From the NCBI GenBank assembly GCA_005884195.1, contig VBBP01000054.1, forward strand, positions 1 through 64,000: DNA of 64,000 bases, given 5' to 3'. Each line of letters opens with the position of its first letter. Within the stretch, counting starts at the first letter, position 1. This stretch comes from Candidatus Bathyarchaeota archaeon. GTDB lineage: Archaea; Thermoproteota; Bathyarchaeia; 40CM-2-53-6. The translations under genes and the position numbers were made by a program. The notes under the pieces are model-generated. The model did not search any database. It was given only the letters and a program-made list of their open reading frames with translations, and was not told the DNA's origin. Below are positions 33,518 through 42,309 of this stretch, in pieces.

Positions 33518-34815
33518 TTACTCTGGGCTTGCCCCAGTCGGGTGGGTTACAAAGTGGTCGGGTGGAGCGGCGTGTCAGCAGTCAAAGCCGTCAGGCAGAA
33601 CTATTCCGGGTCTATAGAGTTGTCTCGGTTGATGGATGTGTTCAGACGGATGACGAACGATTGCATACGTACGGGGCTGGTCAATAACGTCTCATCTCTC
33701 GGAAAGCTCTCATCATTATCCTATAATAAGCTCAGTAACTACGATTCTCCCAGCTACTATAAGCTCTGCGCCATAAGCAGGGCAGCAGGAATACTGGCGG
33801 CCAGGAAGAAGTCCGTTAGGAGAGGCTTCCCCGTCAGAGAGCCCTACTCTGTCAGACCACAGCTTATCTCCTGCTACGGTTTCAAGATCAGGAACGGTCT
33901 ACTGGAGATTCCAGTTGCTAGGGGAATCCGCTTCGGCATACAGTTGACCAAGCATACGTTAGGGGCTATCTCTCAGCCGGGAGTCGAGGTGCGATCCTTC
34001 ACTCTCACACCCCACAGTCTCAGCATATGCATCAGTCGGGAAGTTGCGCCGATAGAATGTGTCTCCACAATAGGCGTGGACCGTAACCTTCGAAACCTCA
34101 CCGTGGGAAACGATCAGGAGACGCGTCAATATGACCTATCGGAGTCCGTAAGAATAGCCCGCGTCGCAGTCGATATAGTTGGTTCTTTCAGGAGAAATGA
34201 TAATCGGATAAGACAGGTTGTGTCGTCGAAGCACGGAGGGCGGAGGGCCCGTAGGACCATGCACATCCTTCATAATGTGACGAAGAGGGTAGTCTCCGTT
34301 GCCGTTCAACAGAGAACAGCGATAGTCCTGGAGAATATTGAGGGCATTCGAAGCCTGTACCGTAAGGGTAACGGTCAGGGCAGCAGGTATCGGGCTAGAA
34401 TGAACGGCTGGAGTTTCGGAGAGGCTCAGCGACAGATAGAGTACAAAGCCCGATGGGTTGGACTACCGATAATCCGTTTGTCTAGGCGTGAGACCAGAGG
34501 TTCCAGTGTGACTTGTCCGAGATGCGGGGAGAGACTCCAATCGGACAAACGACTGAGGCGTAAGCTCTGGTGCAATAACTGTAGAATGGTAATGGACAGG
34601 GATGTTGTAGCAGCTGTCAACCTGTCCAGGAGGGGACGGTTGAGGTTCGATCGTTCCCAGCCCACAACCAAGGCGCAAGGGCCCCCACGTGAAGCGATGG
34701 TATCGGAACGAGAACCGGAGAGAGCGACTCTAATCCGAACAGTCGATGGAGGCAAGATAGACTCGCAACGGGCATGATAATACCCTGAAGAGTTGTCAGA
34801 ACCAACTAGGAGTTG
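33518..34815 (+). mobile_element. Solitary IS200/IS605-type element carrying only tnpB
   Basis: A subterminal hairpin precedes the gene (CTGGG/CCCAG, 33523-33537) and another follows it (AGTTG/CAACT, 34791-34807), the expected palindromes of left and right ends. TTAC (33518-33521) directly abuts the left hairpin and could be the target/TAM tetranucleotide. No tnpA transposase is present, so it would need a helper to move. The right end touches the trpS stop codon. Exact borders are inferred. Confidence 0.65.
33542..34777 (+). CDS. tnpB: TnpB (IS605 OrfB) RNA-guided nuclease-type protein
   Basis: 411 residues with an intact RuvC triad: Asp in TIGVDRNL (D180), Glu in VLENIEG (E264) and Asp in MDRDVVAAVN (about D354), plus a zinc finger CPRCG ... 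CNNC (about 325-347). TnpB family members are RNA-guided DNA nucleases that use a guide derived from the element's right end. All catalytic residues are kept, so it should be active. A 50-residue C-terminal tail follows the RuvC core, as in many archaeal copies. Codon use is richer in AGG/ATA than its neighbours, consistent with transfer. Confidence 0.9.
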   Translation: MGYKVVGWSGVSAVKAVRQNYSGSIELSRLMDVFRRMTNDCIRTGLVNNVSSLGKLSSLSYNKLSNYDSPSYYKLCAISRAAGILAARKKSVRRGFPVREPYSVRPQLISCYGFKIRNGLLEIPVARGIRFGIQLTKHTLGAISQPGVEVRSFTLTPHSLSICISREVAPIECVSTIGVDRNLRNLTVGNDQETRQYDLSESVRIARVAVDIVGSFRRNDNRIRQVVSSKHGGRRARRTMHILHNVTKRVVSVAVQQRTAIVLENIEGIRSLYRKGNGQGSRYRARMNGWSFGEAQRQIEYKARWVGLPIIRLSRRETRGSSVTCPRCGERLQSDKRLRRKLWCNNCRMVMDRDVVAAVNLSRRGRLRFDRSQPTTKAQGPPREAMVSEREPERATLIRTVDGGKIDSQRA

Positions 34816-35960
34816 CTAAAGTCACGCTTCCACATTTCCCGTGCAAGTGTCCCGTCTTTCTTGTACAAATGCACCAAATCGCGGGCTTCCTCTCTCCTTT
34901 GCCTGTGTTCCTTGAGAAATGTTGTCACCTTCTCGATGAGAATGTCTTTCAGGTCTCCTGTGAGCATCCGGCCGCTCTTGTACTCGGCACGTATCTGCTC
35001 TATCCTCTTGTCATCGGGCTCGAAGAACATGTAGAGCCACTGGAAAGGAACATCAACATCAGGGTCTCCGCCTTTCTTCCGATGCTCCTCTTTCGTGGCT
35101 TGTCCACCGGAGAAGGCGTACCGGTACACCTTGTTACGCACCGTCTTGTCATCGTCGCTGAGGTAGATTGCCGTCTCTGGCTTTGAAGAGCTCATCTTGT
35201 CCTTCATCCCGGTGAGGGGTGGGAGGAACTTGCTGTGGACAGCAGCCGCCTTGTAGTAGCCCATCGACTCTGCAATGTCCCGTTGTATCCTCCAGTAAGG
35301 GTCCTGGTCTATAGCGGACGGAATGAGGCAGCGTCGCTTTTCGAGAAGACTTGGAAGAATCTGGATCGATGGGTAGAAAGAGAAACCGATGTTTGTCTCG
35401 CCGGTGAAGCCGAACACTGACTTGGCGGTGCTGAAATTAACCCGGCGGGCTATCTTCAGGATTAAGGGATACGCCTGGCGTATGAATTCCGTGTCTTGAA
35501 GTATGAAAGTCCGGTCTGGATTGAAGCCTACTGCGGCGATTTCTAGAATATTGTCAACTGCCCATCGCTGAGTGTCTTCATAGGATAGGTTCCTCTTCTC
35601 CTCGAGGAACTTCTCGTCATCGGTTATCTGGATGTAGACATTTGTGTGAAATTTGTCTTGGAGCCACTTGGTGAAATAGAAGCTGAGTATGTGGCCAATA
35701 TGCATGGGTCCGCTGGGTCCACGACCCGTATACAGGAACAGCCCCTTGCCCTTCGAGTAGTCGTCGAGTACGAGGTTGAGGTCGCGGTGGGAGAAGAAGA
35801 TGTGTCTGCGGATAAGGTAGGCAGCGTCTCCAAGTATCTCTTCCAGTTTCTTGGCAAGGGGGCCAGTTATCGGTTGGGTTCCAAAATCACGGATGAGGCG
35901 GTCATAGTCAACTGCCCCCGTCACTTCCCAGGGTGTAACAACGAACTTTTCTTCAACCAT
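34806..35960 (-). CDS. trpS: Tryptophanyl-tRNA synthetase
   Basis: 384-residue class I synthetase of the archaeal/eukaryotic type. HIGH motif variant PMHIGH in GPSGPMHIGHILSFYF (about residues 82-98) and KMSSS in DKMSSSKPETAIYLSDD are present. The N-terminal extension (residues 1-60) is the archaeal one. It is last in the pheS-pheT-trpS operon, 3 bp after pheT. The stop codon lies next to the right end of the TnpB element. Confidence 0.95.
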   Translation of the reverse strand: MVEEKFVVTPWEVTGAVDYDRLIRDFGTQPITGPLAKKLEEILGDAAYLIRRHIFFSHRDLNLVLDDYSKGKGLFLYTGRGPSGPMHIGHILSFYFTKWLQDKFHTNVYIQITDDEKFLEEKRNLSYEDTQRWAVDNILEIAAVGFNPDRTFILQDTEFIRQAYPLILKIARRVNFSTAKSVFGFTGETNIGFSFYPSIQILPSLLEKRRCLIPSAIDQDPYWRIQRDIAESMGYYKAAAVHSKFLPPLTGMKDKMSSSKPETAIYLSDDDKTVRNKVYRYAFSGGQATKEEHRKKGGDPDVDVPFQWLYMFFEPDDKRIEQIRAEYKSGRMLTGDLKDILIEKVTTFLKEHRQRREEARDLVHLYKKDGTLAREMWKRDFSNS

Positions 35961-35963
35961 TTC

Positions 35964-37649
35964 CTATGCAACCGCCGTCGGTGGAATCTCCAGTTCGAAG
36001 GCTGCTGCGGGAAGGCTGAGGCCCCACGCACGGATGATCTTAGGGTGTAATTCTCCAACCACTCCGATCCGCTTTTGGCCTGACATGACCTCGCCGGTTC
36101 GTCCCTCGAGAAAGCTTGGCTGGGTGGTAGGTACGACCTGGAACTGGAGCCCGATGCTGGCAAGGAGCGTATCGAGGCATGATCGGATCTCCGTGAAACC
36201 GGCTGCCGTGTGAATTGTCACCGCAGCGATCTTGTATCGAGTTTCAGTCTGACCTTCACCATTTTCTCTGACAAGAATGCACGGTCCGATCTCGAACACC
36301 TTCTGAGGATAATCGACATGAGTATTGTCCTTGAGCAAATTGAGAATGCTTGGCAGGAGCCAGCTTCTCATTGCGGTGTGGGTTGACATTTTCGGATTCA
36401 GAAGTTCTGCGTAATTTTCATGCTCTATGTCCATCCTGTCAATGAAGACTTCTGGCGATGTCAGACTGTACGTCAGAAGCTCTTGGTATCCCAGTCCGAT
36501 CATAACCTCTGCAAGAGTCTCACTTCTTTCCGTCTCCGGCGCGAGTCCCCCGAGGGTCCAGATTCTCGGCCATTCAGGATCTAGTTTGTTGATGTCTAAC
36601 GCGATCGCGAGGTCTTCAATTAGATCGACTTGGTGCATGATGTCGATGCGGTAGCAGAGGCTCTCCACTCGCAGGATGTCTTTACTCGCTTGTCGAGCGG
36701 GATGGCCAGCTCTAACAAGCGCTCGTATCATCTCTGCTGGTTTGAAGGTGGATCCAAGAAGTCTGTTAGCATAGCTGACTGACAATTCCTTAAAGCTAGA
36801 TCTCAGGTCAGGTGTAATTACCGGCTTCGCGCCCTTATCCGCGTAGGTTTGATTGCAACTATGGATCTTGCCCCCTCTCTCAGCGAGGGCGGCTACAACT
36901 ATCTTCAGCGTATTGCCTACGGTGGTGGCATTTGTCCCTGTGACCTCTACGAGGATATTCTTCGTGTCGGTGTTTACCTTTCCTAGGTCGTTGGAGTTGA
37001 TGATTGGTGGAAGGGAGAGAACTTTGCCCTCTCCATCTGTTAACAGTGGCCATTCCTTGAAGGATGAGATTGTACCGCCGTACTCGATTCCTTTAGGGTG
37101 CTTCTCTACGATATCTCGAAGCGTCATCTTCTCGGTTGAACCTAACGGAACGAAAGCTGTGTTGTCAGGGTTGCCGACCGTGTAGCGAAGAGGCGACTTG
37201 ATCAGGTCGGCCTGGTAGAATCCGATAGATGATCGTTTTCTCTTCCTACCATACGTGAGGTCCATTTTTTCTTGGAGGCTTATCCAGCTCTTCAGCGCGT
37301 TCTCGCTGGGCCTCACGTTTCTCACGATGGAGGTTGCGATGAAGGGCCGGATCGGCCCCAGTCTACGGTCTACTCTAACCATCAGATTCGATTTTCCAGA
37401 GAGTATCGGAGCCTTAGGCTTGGCGATGCCGAGATGGGTTCTGAGAGCGCGTGCTATTCCTTCTATCGACCAGATATCGGGATGGTTGCTGTCCTTGACT
37501 TCAATGCTGACACTATCGTTCTGTTCGTCCAGAGATTCCACGTCGCCCTTGACGTAGGCGAGGATCTGGTTGAGCCCATCTTCGTCCCGGGGAACCTTCT
37601 GCCCTAGAAGATCTTCTAGATCTGTTAAGGAGAATTGGACTGAGGGCGT
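35964..37649 (-). CDS. pheT: Phenylalanyl-tRNA synthetase beta subunit
   Basis: 561 residues if started at ACG (37647-37649). From the first GTG (37541) the product lacks about 36 residues that clearly match the PheT N-terminal domain (SVQFSLTDLEDLLGQKVP and following). That part is encoded in frame, bounded by a stop codon and with no ATG, GTG or TTG. ACG stands one base after the pheS stop, so coupled initiation at ACG is the simplest reading. The B3/B4 and B5 domains and the catalytic-like module follow normally. It pairs with PheS as an alpha2-beta2 tetramer. Confidence 0.93.
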   Translation of the reverse strand, partial: TPSVQFSLTDLEDLLGQKVPRDEDGLNQILAYVKGDVESLDEQNDSVSIEVKDSNHPDIWSIEGIARALRTHLGIAKPKAPILSGKSNLMVRVDRRLGPIRPFIATSIVRNVRPSENALKSWISLQEKMDLTYGRKRKRSSIGFYQADLIKSPLRYTVGNPDNTAFVPLGSTEKMTLRDIVEKHPKGIEYGGTISSFKEWPLLTDGEGKVLSLPPIINSNDLGKVNTDTKNILVEVTGTNATTVGNTLKIVVAALAERGGKIHSCNQTYADKGAKPVITPDLRSSFKELSVSYANRLLGSTFKPAEMIRALVRAGHPARQASKDILRVESLCYRIDIMHQVDLIEDLAIALDINKLDPEWPRIWTLGGLAPETERSETLAEVMIGLGYQELLTYSLTSPEVFIDRMDIEHENYAELLNPKMSTHTAMRSWLLPSILNLLKDNTHVDYPQKVFEIGPCILVRENGEGQTETRYKIAAVTIHTAAGFTEIRSCLDTLLASIGLQFQVVPTTQPSFLEGRTGEVMSGQKRIGVVGELHPKIIRAWGLSLPAAAFELEIPPTAVA

Positions 37650-37650
37650 T

Positions 37651-39165
37651 CTAGCCTACCTTCTGTTGTCTTATCCATTCGAGGTCTGTTGTGAAGAGCT
37701 GTCTGATGTCCTGGATCTGCCGGTGCATCATGTAGAGCCTGTCGATTCCGAGTCCCCAGGCGATCACGGGCACTTTGATGCCGAGCGGTTCTGTGACTTC
37801 GGGCCTGAATATTCCGCTGCCACCGAATTCCATCCATCCGTAGCCCTCCTTGTACGCCTGCAGCTCAACACTAGGTTCTGTGAAAGGGAAGTAATCAGGT
37901 TTGAACCGGACCTTGTCAGCCCCCGCGACCTCGCGAGCGAACATCTCCAAGACCCCAAGTAAGTTGCGCAAGCTAAGGCTGGGATCAAGAACTATGCCCT
38001 CTGCCTGGTTGAACTCTGTTAGATGCGTTCTATCGAGGAGTTCAGGCCGGAAGCAACGAGCGATGGCGAAATATTTGCCTGGGATCTGAAGGCCCTTTGA
38101 GATCATTGAGCGGACGCTTAGGGCTGTTCCGTGGCTGCGGAGGACTAGCTTGGACGCTTCTTCTCTCGAATACTTGTAGCCCCAGCCAGCGGACCCTGTC
38201 TTCCACCCGTTTTGATGAGTCTCCGCTACCTTTTCCACGATATCCTTCCATGGTTCCAGGCTCGCTTTGGATGGATGTTTCAGATAGTAGAGATCGTGGA
38301 TCTCTCTTGCTGGATGATCTTGCGGCATGTAGAGGCAGTCGTCATTGATGAACGCGGTCTCGACCAGAGGTCCGACAGCCTCCTTGAACCCTAGCGTGAC
38401 GAGTTTCCGCTTGACCGTTCGCAGGAATCGTAAGTACGGATGATATTTTCCAGGATTGAGCGAAGGGACGGGGGAGGAAACGTTGTAGGCGCGAAGACGG
38501 ATCTTTTCCCAGTCACCGGAGAGAATCATCTCGCTCGTTAGAGAGCTGACCTCATCGATAGATGCTTGAGCGGGAATCGCGTTCAGTCCTTGAGGAGTGA
38601 TCTCCAGCTTCCGTTGCGTTCGCTCTTTAGACGCCAGAATGTTTCTTTTGAGGAGCCTATCGACGGCCCGTTTCAAGTTAGGGGGTAGTTCTTCTATTGG
38701 AATGCTGACCTGCCCGATTCTCGCAAGCACTTCTTCGTCCTCGTCTTTGGGCGGATTCTTCGAGACAGCTAGAATATTGCCTGAGCTTGTTTTCTCGATT
38801 TTTCCCCATCCTTTGCGAGCAATCCAGCCAGTAACTATCGAGACAAAGTCGAGTGGTAGACCTGCTTGCTCAACAGCGTCGCTGACAGAGAGTTTTCCCC
38901 CTGCATCGTGGACAACCACAGCGACTCTTCGCTCAGGCAGTCCATTCGCAAGGTAGTCATGTCCTTCCTCAGTGCAAAACACCTCAGTCGTTCTTGTTGT
39001 CTGCTCCTTGACCATGCCTTGCTCTGATAGAGTGAGTGATGAACGCGCAATCGCTGCGTCGACTAACCCCGTTTTTCGGGCAACCTCCTCGACAGAGGCC
39101 GTCCCGCCGAGGTCTCGGAGAGTTCTCAGAACCTTGACGTCGTTTTCGCGCAATTCCACTTGCAA
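37651..39165 (-). CDS. pheS: Phenylalanyl-tRNA synthetase alpha subunit
   Basis: 504 residues: N-terminal winged-helix/DNA-binding-like domains (about 1-200) typical of archaeal PheS, then the class II catalytic core with motif 2 (about residue 370, FRPELLDRTHLTEFNQAEG) and motif 3 (GLGIDRLYMMH). TTG start. It leads the operon pheS-pheT-trpS and ends one base before the inferred pheT start. Confidence 0.94.
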   Translation of the reverse strand: MQVELRENDVKVLRTLRDLGGTASVEEVARKTGLVDAAIARSSLTLSEQGMVKEQTTRTTEVFCTEEGHDYLANGLPERRVAVVVHDAGGKLSVSDAVEQAGLPLDFVSIVTGWIARKGWGKIEKTSSGNILAVSKNPPKDEDEEVLARIGQVSIPIEELPPNLKRAVDRLLKRNILASKERTQRKLEITPQGLNAIPAQASIDEVSSLTSEMILSGDWEKIRLRAYNVSSPVPSLNPGKYHPYLRFLRTVKRKLVTLGFKEAVGPLVETAFINDDCLYMPQDHPAREIHDLYYLKHPSKASLEPWKDIVEKVAETHQNGWKTGSAGWGYKYSREEASKLVLRSHGTALSVRSMISKGLQIPGKYFAIARCFRPELLDRTHLTEFNQAEGIVLDPSLSLRNLLGVLEMFAREVAGADKVRFKPDYFPFTEPSVELQAYKEGYGWMEFGGSGIFRPEVTEPLGIKVPVIAWGLGIDRLYMMHRQIQDIRQLFTTDLEWIRQQKVG

Positions 39166-39302
39166 TGCTCTCCGAAGCTAGAAACTCCGGTCAGCACTCC
39201 AACCGCTATATTTGATTTGAAAACGAGGACGTTGGTCTTCAGATGTCCACAGGACGAGGTGATCTGATGCTTTACCCCGGTTGGTCTTCGGCCTGCATCT
39301 GT

Positions 39303-40340
39303 TTAGAGGAAGTTATTGGTAATGCCGAGGGCCTCGTCCGTCTTCGCAATCGATCTCTTGCTTTCAGTTTCCAGGCCGGTGAGCGCTCTAATCGCGTCAA
39401 CGTTCTCTGGAACTACAACGCTCTCATTGTGGACTTGGTATACCATGTTCGCCTCACCATCAGTCACGTTGAGGATGTCTTCCCAGTAAGCTACCTCCCA
39501 CATGTCAGCCCTAGCTCTGAGCATGTCTCGCATCATCTCAGCTACAGCGTTCATGCTATCAACTCCATCAGTCGTCCTGACAGCAGCCAGCCTAGGCGCG
39601 TTCTTCAAGACCTTCAAGACATCCTTCCTCTCCGGATTGTTCTTCAGTTGGACCATGGCGAAGTGGAGGTGGCCGATGTTGAATGGGCCTTTCGCGGCCA
39701 TTGTTGTAATGTCGAGTTTGGGAAGAACGGTTTGCGCGTCAGGTCCTTGGTGGGACGGAATGTGAGCTTCCGGGACGACGGTATTGATCAGTCCGTTCTT
39801 GTGGCTCTCCCACGGGTCAGTTCCTCTCCGGAACACGACAACTCTCGCCTTTCTCACGCCCAGGCCGTTCTGTAGTGCTCCGATGGTTCTGCAGATTCCG
39901 GTCGTGTTGCAGCTCACGACCCGTGTGGCGCTCTTGTTCAGGTTCTCCTCGTAATTGCACTGGGCAACGAATGATGATCCTGTAAGATCGTGTTTCTCGC
40001 CGCCCTGGAAGACGGACTTTACGCCGAGCTTGTCATATTGCGCCTTGTTCTTTGCGCCCAGTCCTGCCGGGGTGCAGTCGATCATGACGTCGACCTTTTT
40101 GATCAGGTCTTCTAGAACTCCTGAAACCTCTATTCCCGCCTTTTTCATATCGGGAAGTTTCTCGGGAATGGAGCTGTATATCGCGAAGTTCTTCTTCTGA
40201 CCCATCTTCACACGATAATCTGCAACAACATCGGAAACGCCGATGAGCTTCATGTCTTTCTGTTTCGCCACGGCCTCGGCAACACGCTTGCCGATGACAC
40301 CAAACCCATTCACACCAACTCTGGCAGCAGGCTTAGGCAT
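39303..40340 (-). CDS. Type II glyceraldehyde-3-phosphate dehydrogenase (archaeal)
   Basis: 345 residues with N-terminal Rossmann VGVNGFGVIGKRV (8-20) and catalytic Cys C144 in VSCNTTGIC, with the C-terminal HQGPDAQTVLPKLDITT typical of archaeal GAPDH. It oxidises (or in gluconeogenesis reduces) glyceraldehyde-3-phosphate/1,3-bisphosphoglycerate. It stands alone, upstream of the pheST operon on the same strand; a TATA-like site lies 5' of its start near 40375. Confidence 0.93.
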   Translation of the reverse strand: MPKPAARVGVNGFGVIGKRVAEAVAKQKDMKLIGVSDVVADYRVKMGQKKNFAIYSSIPEKLPDMKKAGIEVSGVLEDLIKKVDVMIDCTPAGLGAKNKAQYDKLGVKSVFQGGEKHDLTGSSFVAQCNYEENLNKSATRVVSCNTTGICRTIGALQNGLGVRKARVVVFRRGTDPWESHKNGLINTVVPEAHIPSHQGPDAQTVLPKLDITTMAAKGPFNIGHLHFAMVQLKNNPERKDVLKVLKNAPRLAAVRTTDGVDSMNAVAEMMRDMLRARADMWEVAYWEDILNVTDGEANMVYQVHNESVVVPENVDAIRALTGLETESKRSIAKTDEALGITNNFL

Positions 40341-40403
40341 ACTAACACACCTGAACTAGGATTCAGAAAGGTTTCTTTTAGACATAACCCCTACTTTCTA
40401 TGA

Positions 40404-40450
40404 TGCCCTGAATCTAGCACCTATACCGAGTTTCATTGCCCACTATCAGG
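40404..40450 (-). repeat. Possible partial copy D of the dispersed element
   Basis: On the minus strand the segment reads CCTGATAGTGGGCAATG, then CTAGATTCAGGGC after about 30 bases, the same two blocks in the same order as the 5' half of copies A and B. It lies upstream of GAPDH rather than between convergent genes. The 3' block was not found. Confidence 0.35.
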
Positions 40451-40463
40451 ATAACCCGCGACC

Positions 40464-40471
40464 GATATAAC
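40464..40471 (+). promoter_or_regulatory. TATA-like box for the small membrane proteins
   Basis: GATATAAC lies about 50 bases before the GTG at 40518. A pyrimidine-rich stretch but no clear ribosome-binding site follows. Confidence 0.4.
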
Positions 40472-40517
40472 CCAAGAACCGATCCTCTTTTCTTGAGGTC
40501 CCCCTTCCATCCATACG

Positions 40518-40628
40518 GTGTCGGGCGTTGCTGGAACGATTGACAAGCACACGGTTCAGACTCTTGGAGGAGCGCTCATGATTCTAGGAATCTTGTTGAT
40601 GTTCATCGGGGCTTATCGGCGTCTATAG
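40518..40628 (+). CDS. Single-span membrane microprotein, 36 aa
   Basis: GTG 40518 to TAG 40626-40628. Residues 16-34 form one membrane helix (GALMILGILLMFIGAY) after a short polar N-terminus, ending in RRL. It is followed five bases later by a second microprotein. Too short to assign; membrane microproteins often regulate larger membrane complexes. Confidence 0.5.
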   Translation: MSGVAGTIDKHTVQTLGGALMILGILLMFIGAYRRL

Positions 40629-40632
40629 TTCC

Positions 40633-40794
40633 ATGTTGCCCACATATTGTTCAACTAGCCCGTGTCCGCCCTATTCAACGGCGGCACAAGATTGGTTCGC
40701 TGCCTTGTTATTTTCTGGAATCTTTTTTGTTGTTGTAGGAATTGTCTTGCTCACCGTCGCTCGAAGCATGAAATCGAAACGAGACACAGATTAG
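40633..40794 (+). CDS. Single-span membrane microprotein, 53 aa
   Basis: ATG 40633 to TAG 40792-40794. An N-terminal Cys/Pro-containing segment (CSTSPCPPYS) precedes a strong membrane helix (about 22-43, FSGIFFVVVGIVLLTV) and a basic cytosolic tail (SMKSKRDTD). It is probably co-transcribed with the 36-residue protein just upstream. The two cysteines near the outer face could pair. Confidence 0.55.
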   Translation: MLPTYCSTSPCPPYSTAAQDWFAALLFSGIFFVVVGIVLLTVARSMKSKRDTD

Positions 40795-40925
40795 GCCAAT
40801 GCACAAGATGCCCGAGTAAGGAGAACTACGCTTTTCATGAAGCACATGATAAGCGGTAACCGTATATCATGTAAACATCTTTAGGCATAACTTGCAATCT
40901 GATGGTCGTGGGGTCTGGAGACGGG

Positions 40926-41031
40926 CTTTAATACTAGGGCTGGACCCTTTACGCTCTCAAGCTTTACCGCTTACAAATCGAAAAGAGAAGGTATCAGATA
41001 GAAGGTAATGAATTATGGAGGTTAAACTTTC
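40926..41031 (+). promoter_or_regulatory. Promoter and leader of dnaG
   Basis: CTTTAATAC at 40926-40934 fits a TATA box, and GGAGGTTA ends about nine bases before the ATG at 41032, a strong ribosome-binding site. The leader would be about 70 bases. Nothing else was seen in 40795-41031. Confidence 0.45.
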
Positions 41032-42309
41032 ATGGTTGAACAGTCACAGTACGCTACGACTACAAAATACATAGTAAAGGCACACTTCGACGTTCAAGGC
41101 GTCGTCGAGAAACCAGACGTTGTTGGCGCAGTTTTCGGGCAGACAGAAGGACTCTTCGGACCCGATCTAGACCTTAGAGAACTACAAAAATCAGGAAGAA
41201 TCGGACGAATCGAGATCAACCTCGATTCCAAACGCGACAAAACAACAGGATCCATCGTAATACCCTCAAGCCTAGACAAGGTCTCAACAGCAATTATCGC
41301 GGCAGCTATCGAGAGCGTCGACAGAATCGGCCCCTGCGAAGCTAAGATCACACTCGAAAAGGTCGAAGATGTCCGCGAAGAGAAAAGAAACGCGATCCTA
41401 ACCAAGGCGAAGGACATTCTCCGCAAATGGGTAGTTGAATCATCCCCCAGCACCGAAGAGGTCGTCAAGGAAGTTGCATCCTCGCTGCGAGGCGTGGATC
41501 TCATCGAGTATGGTCCGGAGAAGCTGCCCGCGGGTCCAGAGGTCGAGAGCGGCTCCCTGATAGTGGTTGAAGGCAGAGCAGACGTTATTCTCCTCATGAA
41601 GGTGGGGATCAAGAACGTGGTCGCGCTCAACGGGACGAAGGTTCCGGATACCATCATCAAGCTCACCAAGGACAAGGAAGTCACAGCCTTCCTCGACGGA
41701 GACCGGGCTGGAGACCTCATTCTCAAAGAGCTACAACAGGTCGCAGACATAGACTACGTCGCGCGTGCTCCCTTCGGGAAAGAAGTCGAGGAACTAACTC
41801 CGAAGGAAATAATGAAGGCTCTTCGAGAAAGGGTTCCCATCAACCTCGCCAGACCGATCGAAAGGCCCGAGAGACCACAATTCGCGCGACAGGAGAGGCC
41901 TGAGAGACAGGAACGATACGAACGACCCTACGAAAGAGGATACGGTCCATCTGAACCCCGCGTTGAAGCGCCGCCGATCCCAAGACCCAGTCTAGCGCCA
42001 CAAGTCTTTGACGCCGCGAAAGATCTTAGAGGAACCTTGGAAGCAGTGATATTCGATGAGGCAGGAAAAGAGCTTGGAAGAATGCCCGTTAGCGAGCTAG
42101 CGGAAAAGATTCCGAGCGTCGAAAGCGCTCACCTAGTACTCTTCGACGGAGTTGTAACTCAGAGACTGTTGGACATCGCCGCAGGCAAGAACATCCGATT
42201 CGTCATAGGCGACAGAGTATCAGACGGAGCCAAGAAACCACCGAACGTGAACGTCATGACGCTGAGCGATCTATCTTCTTTCAGCCCAGGCCCTACGATC
42301 ACAAGCTGA
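41032..42309 (+). CDS. dnaG: DnaG-type primase (archaeal)
   Basis: 425 residues: a Toprim core with catalytic Glu in VVEGRADVILL (about 180) and the Asp pair in AFLDGDRAGD, flanked by helical segments. Archaeal DnaG is often linked to exosome-type RNA degradation as well as priming. An Arg/Pro/Glu-rich linker (about 285-330, ERPERPQFARQERPER) separates the core from a C-terminal domain of about 90 residues. Convergent with polB, overlapping it by 11 bases. Confidence 0.94.
   Translation: MVEQSQYATTTKYIVKAHFDVQGVVEKPDVVGAVFGQTEGLFGPDLDLRELQKSGRIGRIEINLDSKRDKTTGSIVIPSSLDKVSTAIIAAAIESVDRIGPCEAKITLEKVEDVREEKRNAILTKAKDILRKWVVESSPSTEEVVKEVASSLRGVDLIEYGPEKLPAGPEVESGSLIVVEGRADVILLMKVGIKNVVALNGTKVPDTIIKLTKDKEVTAFLDGDRAGDLILKELQQVADIDYVARAPFGKEVEELTPKEIMKALRERVPINLARPIERPERPQFARQERPERQERYERPYERGYGPSEPRVEAPPIPRPSLAPQVFDAAKDLRGTLEAVIFDEAGKELGRMPVSELAEKIPSVESAHLVLFDGVVTQRLLDIAAGKNIRFVIGDRVSDGAKKPPNVNVMTLSDLSSFSPGPTITS

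Noticed and set aside
41032..42309. Arg/Pro/Glu-rich linker in DnaG as a DNA repeat or insertion
   Set aside because: It is in frame, short and typical of archaeal DnaG linkers; no DNA-level repeat unit.
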